64,000 bases of DNA, taken from the NCBI RefSeq assembly GCF_007859765.1, contig NZ_SIHJ01000001.1, positions 434,767-498,766 on the forward strand, written 5' to 3'. Made by a program: the position numbers and the translations under genes. The notes beneath the pieces were generated by a model. The model saw only the letters and a list, made by a program, of their open reading frames with translations, did no database searches and was not told the DNA's origin. Each line of letters begins with the position of its first letter. Positions within the stretch are counted from its first letter, which is position 1. Positions 53,805 through 61,462 of the stretch are shown one piece after another. Source of the DNA: Posidoniimonas corsicana (GTDB taxonomy: Bacteria > Planctomycetota > Planctomycetia > Pirellulales > Lacipirellulaceae).

Positions 53805-54445
53805 GCGTGCCACGCGAGCGGCGAGGCGGGGTGATCCTCTGCGGGGGGAAGAGCTCCCGCATGGGGCAGGATAAAGCGGCGCTCAAGTTTGGCTCCGAAA
53901 CGCTGCTGCAACGAACGGTCCGGCGCCTCTCCGACTGCATTCCCCTCACTGGCATCACCTGCGTCGCGGCGTGTCGCCAACCGCTGCCCGACCTGCCGAA
54001 GGGCGTGACAGTGGTGCGGGACTTGCAGCCAGGTCAGGGTCCGCTGGCTGCCGTAGCATGGGGGATGCGGGCCGCAGCGGATGTTTGCGACGCGGCGCTG
54101 GTGGTCGCTTGCGACCATCCGATGCTGAGCGCTCCATTTATCGAACTGCTGTTCGCCCAACTCGCCGAGGCCGACTGCGTAGCCGGTCGAGTGGAGGGGC
54201 AAGAGCGCCCCCTGCCGGCGGCGATGCGGATCGATGCCGCCGGGCGGGCCGAATCGCTGCTCGACGACGGTGAGCGGAGCCTGAAATCGCTGACGCACCG
54301 CCTCGAGTGCCGGTGGCTGGACGAGGCTACGCTCCGCGGGGCCGATCCAGAGCTGCGGAGCCTGATCAACTGCAACACCGCGGCTGATTACCAGCGGGCT
54401 TTAGAACTGGCCGGGCTCGCTCAGCCTAAGCAGCAGACTAGGTAG
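53801..54445 (+). CDS. mobA: Molybdenum cofactor guanylyltransferase MobA
   Basis: 214 residues from ATG 53801. The N-terminal nucleotide-binding motif GGVILCGGKSSRMGQDKA (residues 9-26) is the MobA signature, followed by VVRDLQPGQGPLAAVAWGMRA, ALVVACDHPMLS (metal-binding Asp) and a C-terminal INCNTAADYQRAL that matches the usual NxNTP(E)D motif. It transfers GMP from GTP to molybdopterin, producing the bis-MGD cofactor in the cytoplasm. The Mo/W-dependent formylmethanofuran dehydrogenase, whose subunit C is encoded divergently next door, is one enzyme family that needs such a cofactor. Its 3' end overlaps the opposing gene by 8 bases. Confidence 0.93.
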   Translation: MSVPRERRGGVILCGGKSSRMGQDKAALKFGSETLLQRTVRRLSDCIPLTGITCVAACRQPLPDLPKGVTVVRDLQPGQGPLAAVAWGMRAAADVCDAALVVACDHPMLSAPFIELLFAQLAEADCVAGRVEGQERPLPAAMRIDAAGRAESLLDDGERSLKSLTHRLECRWLDEATLRGADPELRSLINCNTAADYQRALELAGLAQPKQQTR

Positions 54446-55118
54446 GCTGCTGCTCAACGCCAGGGGCGGCATCCCCATCGTCGGGCTCAGCAGGACCGGC
54501 TTCTTGAGCGACCTCAAGCTCCGTAGGGCCGTTGATGATCGCTTCACGCGGGATCCGATCCTCCAGCTCCAGCAGGATGGCGTCGGTCGGCTGACGCATG
54601 AACTTGTAGTCGTCGATGACGAAGGTCCGCCGGCGTCCGTCGACGCTGTACTTCACCTTCGCAATGCCCTTGCTACGCCATTTTTTCTTGTCGAGCTTCT
54701 CGACCTGATCCCACTTGAACCCTTGCCCCCAGCTCGACGTGACTCCCTCGGCGTTGCCCTCGATCCAGGTGCCCCGCGCCCGCAGTACCCCCCAGAGGAA
54801 CCACAGGCCGACGAGTGCGATTGGCACGGCCATGTAGAACTGCATCTGGATGTCGGCGTCGGTGTGGTGGTAGTCGTGCTCGTTGGGTTTCGCGTCGCTC
54901 CAGCCGTTCTCGGCCGCGACCTCGGGCCAACGCTCGGGCCGGTCGGGCTCGGGGATCTCGCTGTAGGCCTCCCAGATGGCGTTCTTCTCAGGCCACGCCA
55001 CGGCGCCGTCATAAACGCACCAACCGGCAAACCCTAACGCGCCCAGGCCCATTAGGATGAACCGGCGGTAGAAACGCGAATCGCTCTCGGCGCGGATGGG
55101 GAGGCTTTGTTTCTGCAT
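54438..55118 (-). CDS. Membrane protein of unknown function
   Basis: 226 residues from ATG 55118; the frame upstream of it is Arg-rich shadow. Two membrane segments (FILMGLGALGFAGWCVYDGAV, about 21-41, and MAVPIALVGLWFLWGVL, about 100-116) bracket a soluble loop (EKNAIWEAYSEIPEPDRPERW). A PH-domain-like C-terminal part follows (TWIEGNAEGVTSSWGQGFKWDQVEKLDKKKW, KVKYSVDGRRRTFVIDDYKFM). I do not recognise a named family; similar proteins are common in planctomycetes. The acidic tail ends in DGDAAPGVEQQPT. Confidence 0.7.
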   Translation of the reverse strand: MQKQSLPIRAESDSRFYRRFILMGLGALGFAGWCVYDGAVAWPEKNAIWEAYSEIPEPDRPERWPEVAAENGWSDAKPNEHDYHHTDADIQMQFYMAVPIALVGLWFLWGVLRARGTWIEGNAEGVTSSWGQGFKWDQVEKLDKKKWRSKGIAKVKYSVDGRRRTFVIDDYKFMRQPTDAILLELEDRIPREAIINGPTELEVAQEAGPAEPDDGDAAPGVEQQPT

Positions 55119-55468
55119 AGGTGTGGGCGGTAGGTGCGGAATTGCGTGTGCCCCGACCCGTGCGCGATCGCCGGGCGGCGGACCCATCAGTCTAAACGGA
55201 CGCGGCCCGTTGCCCCAGGGGCGGCCGCTACCTCCGTTGTACTTGCCCCGCCCAGATTTGGGCGTTCCGCGGCCCGAAATTCTCCGCTCGGCCCGCTCAC
55301 AGGGGTGCGGTTCGACCGTCCGCAACGGCTGCAAGCACCTGAGGGTCGCGACCGCAAACTCCGCGCTACCCGAACATGCCGAAAACGCGGGACGACACGC
55401 GCAGCCAGAGCGTCGGCGGGGCGATAACCGTTGCAGGCAGACTCCACGCGCCAAACGCCACGGACGGT

Positions 55469-56830
55469 ATGACTCCACGCTGGGAATGGATCCCGCTCTT
55501 GCTGACAGCTGCAACCCTGCTAACCGGGTGCCGATGCCCGTCGAGCGGGGTTGTGCCGTGCGCCCGCGTCGCGCCATGCGTCTACGAGCAGACCGCGCCG
55601 CTCAACCACGCGCCCGACCTGACTGAGGTAGCCAGCTTCGAGCGCGACGCGCTCTTCCAGTTCCCGTGCCAGCTGCCCTCGCCGAGCGACGAGTTCCGGC
55701 TGATCGACGCGTCGACGTGCGGCTGCAACGCCGCCCGCAACACACGGGTGGCCTACCTGCTGGACCTGGAGCAGCACTGGGCCGGCGTGCTGATCAGCTG
55801 CGACACCGAGGCGGTCCAGAAGGCGCTCTGCCTTACCCGTGACCTGCTCAAGCTCCGCGAGGCCGAGGTGCGCAACGCGGCCGCCGGCTCCGCATTGTCG
55901 ACGTTCTACCTGCTGGCCGGCGCCGAGACGCAGTTCACCTATGTCCAACGCGGGATCGGCGAGGCGCGTGACACCCTGCGTCGGATCGACTCGCTCCGCG
56001 AACGCGGGCTAGAGACCCCCGACGACATCGACCGGTCGGAGATCTCGCAGATGCTTACGAGCCTGGAGGACCAGGCGCTGCAGCTCAGCCTGGCGCGGAT
56101 CCAGCTCAACGGGCAGCTGATGCGGCTCCTGGGATGCCCGCTCCGCGAGGAGGGCATGTTCCAACCGCGGGTCGACTGGGCCTGCGAGCTGACCCGACCC
56201 GACTTCGAAGCGCTAGTCGCCGATGGCTTGGCCCACCGCAGCGATGTCCGCAGCGTTCGCCTAGCTGTCTGCCGGCTGGAGAAGGCGACCCTGCCGGTGG
56301 CGCGAGCGGTGCTGACGGTCGCCGACCCCGCCCTCGGCGCTGTGGAGCCCCAGAGCGGGCTTTGCCACGTGATCCGCTGCTCGTGCTGCTACGACCAGGA
56401 GGAGCCCATCCGCCGCCGGCAGCTCTGCACGCTGCTCAAAGAGTCCCGTGAGGCGGCCGCGGCCAAGATCAAGGGGGCGGCGTACCAGGTTGCGATCCAG
56501 CAGCAACGCGTTGCGGTGGCCAGGCAGGCAGTGCTGGACCGTCGTTCTGAGCTGCGGGCGCTGGAGAAGTTGCGAGACGTTAATGACACCTCGATCTTTG
56601 AGATCAGCGTCGCGCGGGGCCGCGTGTTCACCGCCGAAACGACCCTGGTGGAGCAAGTGGTCGAGCTTAAGGTGGCCGAGGTCGCGCTCCGCCAAGAGCA
56701 GGGCCTGCTGGTTGAGGAGTGTGGGCTGGGGGCTCACCTGTGCTGCGAGCCGCACTCGAGCTACACCGTCGCCCCTGTCGAGCCGACCTGTCCGTGCGAA
56801 GGGCTGGCGATTCCTGGCGCCGAAGGCTGA
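55469..56830 (+). CDS. Cysteine-rich TolC-like outer-membrane lipoprotein
   Basis: 453 residues from ATG 55469. A short lipoprotein signal ends at LLTGC (lipobox, Cys about 20), followed by CRCPSSGVVPC. The body is mostly long amphipathic helices (TEAVQKALCLTRDLLKLREAEVRNAAAG, SEISQMLTSLEDQALQLSLARIQLN, KIKGAAYQVAIQQQRVAVARQAVLDRRSEL) like outer-membrane efflux proteins. A partner role for the convergent DevBCA-type exporter is likely from position. The many cysteines (for example CHVIRCSCCYDQ, HLCCEPHSS) are unusual for a TolC-like protein and may bind metal or form disulfides. Confidence 0.72.
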   Translation: MTPRWEWIPLLLTAATLLTGCRCPSSGVVPCARVAPCVYEQTAPLNHAPDLTEVASFERDALFQFPCQLPSPSDEFRLIDASTCGCNAARNTRVAYLLDLEQHWAGVLISCDTEAVQKALCLTRDLLKLREAEVRNAAAGSALSTFYLLAGAETQFTYVQRGIGEARDTLRRIDSLRERGLETPDDIDRSEISQMLTSLEDQALQLSLARIQLNGQLMRLLGCPLREEGMFQPRVDWACELTRPDFEALVADGLAHRSDVRSVRLAVCRLEKATLPVARAVLTVADPALGAVEPQSGLCHVIRCSCCYDQEEPIRRRQLCTLLKESREAAAAKIKGAAYQVAIQQQRVAVARQAVLDRRSELRALEKLRDVNDTSIFEISVARGRVFTAETTLVEQVVELKVAEVALRQEQGLLVEECGLGAHLCCEPHSSYTVAPVEPTCPCEGLAIPGAEG

Positions 56831-56834
56831 TCGG

Positions 56835-57980
56835 CTACTGCCGGCTAAACAACGCCCGCCGCAGTTCTTCCTCGAAGGTGTGGCTCGCCTCGAGCACGCC
56901 GCGGAAGTCCTCCTTGCCGAGCGTGTAGTAAACGGCGTCCTCGCGGGTCACGATTGTGGCGTTGCGGGGCTCGTCGGTGATCAGGGCGGTCTCGCCGAAG
57001 TAGTCGCCCTCGCCCAGGTTGGCCACCGTCCGCTCGCCCTGGTCGTCTTTCACAACGACGTCGGCCTTGCCGGAGCGGATCAGATAGAACAGCTCGCCCG
57101 GGTCGCCCTGGCGGATGACGGTTTCGCCGGCCGGCGACTCCTCGACCTGCATCCTGTCGGCCACCTGCAGCATGGTCGATGGGGTAAGCGTCTGGAACAA
57201 AGTGATATTGCGGAGGAAGCCGCACCGTTCTTCGGCCTCGCTGACCGCGACATCGGAAGAGATCCGGCCGTCGACCATGTTCACGATCCGGTCGGCGACG
57301 TCGAGAATCCGGTTGTCGTGCGTGACCATGATGATGGTGCACGGGTCATCTTCTTGACGCGTGAGCTCCTGGAACAGCGTCACCACCTCGCGCCCGCTGG
57401 TAGCGTCTAGCGCGGCGGTCGGCTCGTCGGCCAGCACCAGCCGCGGGCCGTGCACCAGCCCGCGGGCGATGGCGACACGCTGCTTCTGCCCGCCGGAGAG
57501 CTGCTTTGGCTTCTTGTGGATGTGCTTGCCCAGGCCTAGGCGGGTCAGCAGGTACTTGATCCGCTCGTCGGCAAGCTTGCGGTCCATGCCCAACAGCTCG
57601 GCCGCCATGTTGACGTTTTCGTAAGCGGTGAGCGACTCGAACAGGTTGTGGGCCTGGAAGATGAATCCCATCTGCAGACGCAGCTGCGTGATGAGCGCTG
57701 GGCTGGCGTTGAGCAGTTCCTTGTCCAGCACCTGCAGGCTGCCCTCCATCACGGTGCGGAGCGTGCCGATCAGCGTGAGGAGCGTCGTCTTCCCGGAGCC
57801 CGAGGGGCCGGTCATGATGACGATCTCGCCCGGCCAGACCTCTAGGTTGTTGCTGTGCAGGGCCTGCTTGCGGAGCTCGCCGGATCCGAAGTAGTGGTTC
57901 AGCTCGCGCACCGCGACCGTGGGCCTGCCGGTCTGGCCGTAGGCGGTGTGGGTGCCGGATTGTGCGATCTCGGTCGTCAT
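56835..57980 (-). CDS. DevA-type ABC exporter ATPase with C-terminal cyclic-nucleotide-binding domain
   Basis: 381 residues. ATPase part (20-245): Walker A GPSGSGKT (58-65), Q-loop FIFQAHNLFESL, signature LSGGQKQR (161-168), Walker B LVLADEPTAALD and switch His in VTHDNRILDV. It groups with DevA/MacB-like exporter ATPases (VRELNHYFGSGELRKQALHSNNLEV). A cNMP/CRP-like domain (about 254-375) follows, with FLRNITLFQTLTPSTMLQVADRM and a phosphate-binding cassette FGETALITDEPRNATIV in which Gly-Glu and Arg339-Asn-Ala are kept. The fused domain suggests control of export by cAMP/cGMP or a related ligand. It is the last gene of the exporter, 24 bases after the DevC permease. Confidence 0.94.
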   Translation of the reverse strand: MTTEIAQSGTHTAYGQTGRPTVAVRELNHYFGSGELRKQALHSNNLEVWPGEIVIMTGPSGSGKTTLLTLIGTLRTVMEGSLQVLDKELLNASPALITQLRLQMGFIFQAHNLFESLTAYENVNMAAELLGMDRKLADERIKYLLTRLGLGKHIHKKPKQLSGGQKQRVAIARGLVHGPRLVLADEPTAALDATSGREVVTLFQELTRQEDDPCTIIMVTHDNRILDVADRIVNMVDGRISSDVAVSEAEERCGFLRNITLFQTLTPSTMLQVADRMQVEESPAGETVIRQGDPGELFYLIRSGKADVVVKDDQGERTVANLGEGDYFGETALITDEPRNATIVTREDAVYYTLGKEDFRGVLEASHTFEEELRRALFSRQ

Positions 57981-58004
57981 CGTCGGTTGGGCGTCCGTCG
58001 GTTG

Positions 58005-59189
58005 TTAGAACAGGCTGGCGGGGTCAGCGGTCAGCAGCTTCCGCACCGCCAGCAGCCCCGAGGCGACGCACATCACTACTGTAATTGCAAACACGAAGCC
58101 GAGCGTCGAGGGCGTCATCTGCATCAACAGACCGGTCTGGGCGGCGAGCCACTGGTACAGCCCGGTGCTGACCATCGCGCCCGGCAGGAAGCCAAACACC
58201 GCGAGCCAGACTGCCTCAACCACGATCAGGCTGATAAAGTACCACCGCCCGTAGCCCATCGCCTTGAGCGTCGCGAACTCGGGCATGTGGTCGGAGATGC
58301 CACTAAAAATCACCTGATAGCAGATCACCACGCCCACCACGAACCCAATCACCTTGCCGGCCGAGAACACTGCGCCAATCGGCGTGGTGCTCCGCCAGAA
58401 CTTCATCTCCTTGCCGCGGAACCCCTCACGGGTGAAGACGCCGACCTGCTCGCCCAGCAGCTCGGCGAGCGTGTCGCGGGCCTGTTCGGGGTTGGCGCCG
58501 TCGACGAGCTCGACCACGCCCAGGTCAACGATGCTCAGGGGGTCGCCCATCGGCACGCGGTGCGGGAACAGCTTGCCGAAGGTCGCCGTGCCCATGATCA
58601 GGTTGCCCTCGTTCACAAAGTCCGCCCCGAGGTCGAACGTCCCCACAAGATTGAGGCGTCGGTCGCTGACTTCGATGTTGGCGTTGGACAGCGCGTCAGG
58701 ATCGTCGATCGGCAGGGCAAACTTGGCGGGCTTGCTCTGCCGATCAACGATCGCCGTCAGCGGCCCACGCAGCAACGGGATGGATTCGTCGACCGCGGGC
58801 AGGTGGAAGACCGGGTCGCCCAGCCGGATCGCCATCGATCGGATCTGGTGCCCCTTGCTCGACGCGTGGCTGCCGAAGTTCTTGAAGACGGAGGTGGTGA
58901 GCTCGGTATACAGCGGGTAGACCCCAGCCACCCCCGGCGCCGACTGTGCCTGGTAGAGCCGCTGGATGGGGAACCGCGTCTCCGCGGCAATGGCGAACCG
59001 GTCGCGGCTTGTGATGAAGAGATCGCCCCGCAGCGCATCGACCAGCCGCACCTGGCTGTCGTAAAGCGCGTTCTGAAAACCCACCTGCACAAACATCAGG
59101 AGCACGGCGAAACCGATGCCCGCAACCGCCGTGGCGAGCCGCCGGCGGTCGTGCATCAGGTTCTTCCAGGCTAGCGGGGTCTTGAGCAC
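58005..59189 (-). CDS. DevC-type ABC exporter permease (second copy)
   Basis: 394 residues; the start is GTG 59189. The N-terminus LKTPLAWKNLMHDRRRLATAVAGIGFAVLLMFVQVGFQNALYDS is the DevC/FtsX-like first membrane segment. A large outer domain (VDALRGDLFITSRDRFAI to LTREGFRGK) and three C-terminal spans follow (IGFVVGVVICYQVIFSGISDHMPEFATLKAMGYGRWYF, VVEAVWLAVFGFLPGAM, LGFVFAITVVMCVASGLLAVRKLL). It pairs with the permease just upstream to form the inner-membrane part of a tripartite exporter, like the heterocyst glycolipid DevBCA system. The exported compound is unknown. Confidence 0.92.
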   Translation of the reverse strand: MLKTPLAWKNLMHDRRRLATAVAGIGFAVLLMFVQVGFQNALYDSQVRLVDALRGDLFITSRDRFAIAAETRFPIQRLYQAQSAPGVAGVYPLYTELTTSVFKNFGSHASSKGHQIRSMAIRLGDPVFHLPAVDESIPLLRGPLTAIVDRQSKPAKFALPIDDPDALSNANIEVSDRRLNLVGTFDLGADFVNEGNLIMGTATFGKLFPHRVPMGDPLSIVDLGVVELVDGANPEQARDTLAELLGEQVGVFTREGFRGKEMKFWRSTTPIGAVFSAGKVIGFVVGVVICYQVIFSGISDHMPEFATLKAMGYGRWYFISLIVVEAVWLAVFGFLPGAMVSTGLYQWLAAQTGLLMQMTPSTLGFVFAITVVMCVASGLLAVRKLLTADPASLF

Positions 59190-59240
59190 GGTGAGTGAGT
59201 GGCGTCTTGGCGGTCTGTTAGGGTGGTGGATGCAGCAGAG

Positions 59241-60437
59241 TTAGAACAATTCCGCCGGGTCGGCCTTGAACAGCTTCTGCAGCGCGAACACGCCCGAAGC
59301 GACGCACATGCCGACCGACAACCCCAGCACGCCCAGGGTGATGCCGGGCGTCATCACCATAGGGATGCCGGCGTACCCGCCTACCAGTGCGTAGAGCTGC
59401 CAGCACAACAGCAGCGCCGGCAGGAACCCGACCAGGGCCAGCAGCACCGACTGCTGCAGAATTACCGTGCAGAGGTAGGCGTTGCTGTAGCCCATCGCCT
59501 TGAGCGTGGCGTACTCGCTCATCAGGTTGGCGATGTCATTCGATAGCACCTGATAAACGATGGCCACCCCAACCATCACCGAAACCACCACCAGGAACGT
59601 GAAAATGAGCCCGAACGGCGTCTGCACCATCCAGCGCTGCTCTTCGTGCGCACGGACCTCGTCGCGGGTCAGCACCTCGACGTCTTCTCCTGCGAACAGG
59701 CTTCCCAGCTCCTGCTTCACACGCAGCGGGTCCGCGCCTTCGGCCAAGGTCAACAGCCCGAGCGTGATCGTGTCGCGGTCCTGCCACGGGCTCGCCCGCA
59801 GGTAGCCCTCGAGGCTGGTCATGCAGGCGCCGTTGCTGGCCATGCCGGTGCCTAGCTCGATCAGCCCCACCACCCGCACGGTCTGGGCGCCGAGCGCTGT
59901 GACCGTCCCGATGTCGGCTTCGGTGAACCGTTTGCCGTTCCGCGGGCCGTACTCGCTCTTGCTCTTCGAGTCGAGCAGCACGAATTCGTCGCTGCTCAGC
60001 AGCCGGGCCTTGTCGCGCAGGTCCGGGCGTGTGAAGGGAGGGGCGGCCGGGTCGACGCCCATCGTGATGATGCTGCGCCCCATGCCGGCGACGTTCTGCT
60101 CGTCGCCGGGCCGGAACGCGGCGTCATCGGGCGCTTGCCACACGCTCAGCCCAATGTTGAAAGGCCGCGCCTGGTCTATCGTCGGCAGCGACGCGGCCTG
60201 GTGCAGCCGCGCCCGCGGGAAGGTGCGGGCCTCGGTCAGGTGCAGGTAGGCCGGCGAGCGGAGCATCAGGTCGAACTCGAGCGCGTCGTAGATCTGCGTG
60301 GCGGTCTTCTCGATGGCGCCCTTGAAGCCCATCTGCATAAACATCAGCATCGCCGCGAACCCGACGCCGGCCATGCCGACCGCGGTCCGCACGCGGTTCT
60401 GCAGCAGGTTTTTCCAGGCGAGCTGTTGGTTCAGCAT
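59241..60437 (-). CDS. DevC-type ABC exporter permease (first copy)
   Basis: 398 residues. The N-terminus LNQQLAWKNLLQNRVRTAVGMAGVGFAAMLMFMQMGFKGAIEKT and the C-terminal spans (LIFTFLVVVSVMVGVAIVYQVLSNDIANLMSEYATLKAMGYSN, SVLLALVGFLPALLLCWQLY, LGLSVGMCVASGVFALQKLFKADPAELF) mirror the second permease, with which it shares the AWKNL and TLKAMGY motifs. The two probably form a heterodimer. It lies 51 bases upstream of the second copy and is separated from the adaptor gene by two plus-strand genes. Confidence 0.92.
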   Translation of the reverse strand: MLNQQLAWKNLLQNRVRTAVGMAGVGFAAMLMFMQMGFKGAIEKTATQIYDALEFDLMLRSPAYLHLTEARTFPRARLHQAASLPTIDQARPFNIGLSVWQAPDDAAFRPGDEQNVAGMGRSIITMGVDPAAPPFTRPDLRDKARLLSSDEFVLLDSKSKSEYGPRNGKRFTEADIGTVTALGAQTVRVVGLIELGTGMASNGACMTSLEGYLRASPWQDRDTITLGLLTLAEGADPLRVKQELGSLFAGEDVEVLTRDEVRAHEEQRWMVQTPFGLIFTFLVVVSVMVGVAIVYQVLSNDIANLMSEYATLKAMGYSNAYLCTVILQQSVLLALVGFLPALLLCWQLYALVGGYAGIPMVMTPGITLGVLGLSVGMCVASGVFALQKLFKADPAELF

Positions 60438-60668
60438 GAGGACCGCGGACGGGCAGGGAAGTGTAGGAGGCTTTGTTCCTTAGTATCTGCTGGTCGGTTG
60501 CCCGCGTCGAGCGCGGATGGCGGGGGCGGCCATGATTGCCGCGCCCACGCGCCGGCCCTGGCAGTTGTGCGGCTGGCGCGGATTGCACGGCGCGGTTCGC
60601 AAGCCCCGCGGGCATCCGCTACGATAGTCGTCCCAACGCTCCGACCGCATCATCAGGTGAGAAACGAC

Positions 60669-61247
60669 ATGACCAGCCGAGATTGGTTCTGCCTTGCCCT
60701 GCGGGTGCTAGGGGTGTGGCAGTTGGCCAGCGCCGTGCCGTATGTTGCGATGGTCGCTTCTTCGCTGTCCAGCTCGGGGACTTTGGACGGAAGTGACATT
60801 CTCCGCTTCCTGTACTGGGGCGGCGCCGTGACCGCGGTCGGCCTGTTTCTGCTGCTCTTCTCCCCCGCGATTGCTACGCGACTGTATCCGGAAGAAGGAG
60901 GTCTGGGGCAGCCGAGTCCGCCAGACTTGCCGGAGCGTCTGCTGGAGGTCGGGCTTCGTCTGCTAGGCGTGTATTTGTTAGTACAGGCGGTCCACCAGCT
61001 CACGACGTCCATCGTCAGCGCCGTGATGACAGCTCAGTATTCTGGCGTTTCTTGGCATGAGCAGTTGTTCAGCTTATCGCTTAGCGATCTCGTCGCATCC
61101 GGAATCTACGCAGCACTCGGATCAGTGGTGCTTCTGGGGCCGAAACGCATCATCGCCGGGCTCGACCGCCTGCGCTACGACGCCGAGCGTGACGCCTACG
61201 TTCCGCCGCCTATCCCTGCGTCCCAGCTAACAGAGGACCCGAAGTGA
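60669..61247 (+). CDS. Membrane protein of unknown function
   Basis: 192 residues from ATG 60669; the frame upstream overlaps a permease and is not used. Four hydrophobic segments are seen (LALRVLGVWQLASAVPYVAM, FLYWGGAVTAVGLFLLLFS, LLEVGLRLLGVYLLVQAVHQLT, DLVASGIYAALGSVVLL), with a polar end (YDAERDAYVPPPIPASQLTE). I do not recognise the family. Its stop overlaps the GTG start of the next small gene. It lies in the opposite direction inside the exporter cluster. Confidence 0.7.
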   Translation: MTSRDWFCLALRVLGVWQLASAVPYVAMVASSLSSSGTLDGSDILRFLYWGGAVTAVGLFLLLFSPAIATRLYPEEGGLGQPSPPDLPERLLEVGLRLLGVYLLVQAVHQLTTSIVSAVMTAQYSGVSWHEQLFSLSLSDLVASGIYAALGSVVLLGPKRIIAGLDRLRYDAERDAYVPPPIPASQLTEDPK

Positions 61248-61447
61248 GCAGCCGCCAATTCACGATGCGTCAGCTGATGCTGCTGGTGACGGTGCTGTGT
61301 GCCGTGCTGGCGTTTCCGGGCGGATACGTGGTGGTAGGCGCCGTCGCCGGGTGGGCCACGCTGATGATGCTGCTGACGGCGCCGATGATCTTTTTCTACC
61401 CGGCCATCTACCGCTTGATCGCCGGGCGTGGGGCGGCCGCGGACTAG
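61244..61447 (+). CDS. Small membrane protein of unknown function
   Basis: 67 residues from GTG 61244, overlapping the preceding stop (GTGA). The start SSRQFTMRQLMLLVTVLCAVLAF is a motif often seen at the head of short planctomycete membrane proteins (FT-RQLM-L). Two spans follow (LLVTVLCAVLAFPGGYVVVGAVAG and LMMLLTAPMIFFYPAIYRLI). It is probably co-translated with the gene before it. Confidence 0.7.
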   Translation: MSSRQFTMRQLMLLVTVLCAVLAFPGGYVVVGAVAGWATLMMLLTAPMIFFYPAIYRLIAGRGAAAD

Positions 61448-61462
61448 CCGATGATCGACGCC

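Noticed and set aside
55119-55577. N-terminal extension of the unknown membrane protein on the minus strand
   Set aside because: It overlaps the start of the opposite lipoprotein gene and lacks membrane or domain features; ATG 55118 begins a natural membrane protein.
57855-59174. 439-codon open frame on the plus strand opposite the ABC ATPase and permease
   Set aside because: It runs across two real genes on the other strand, and its His/Gln/Arg-rich composition reflects antisense of GC-rich codons.
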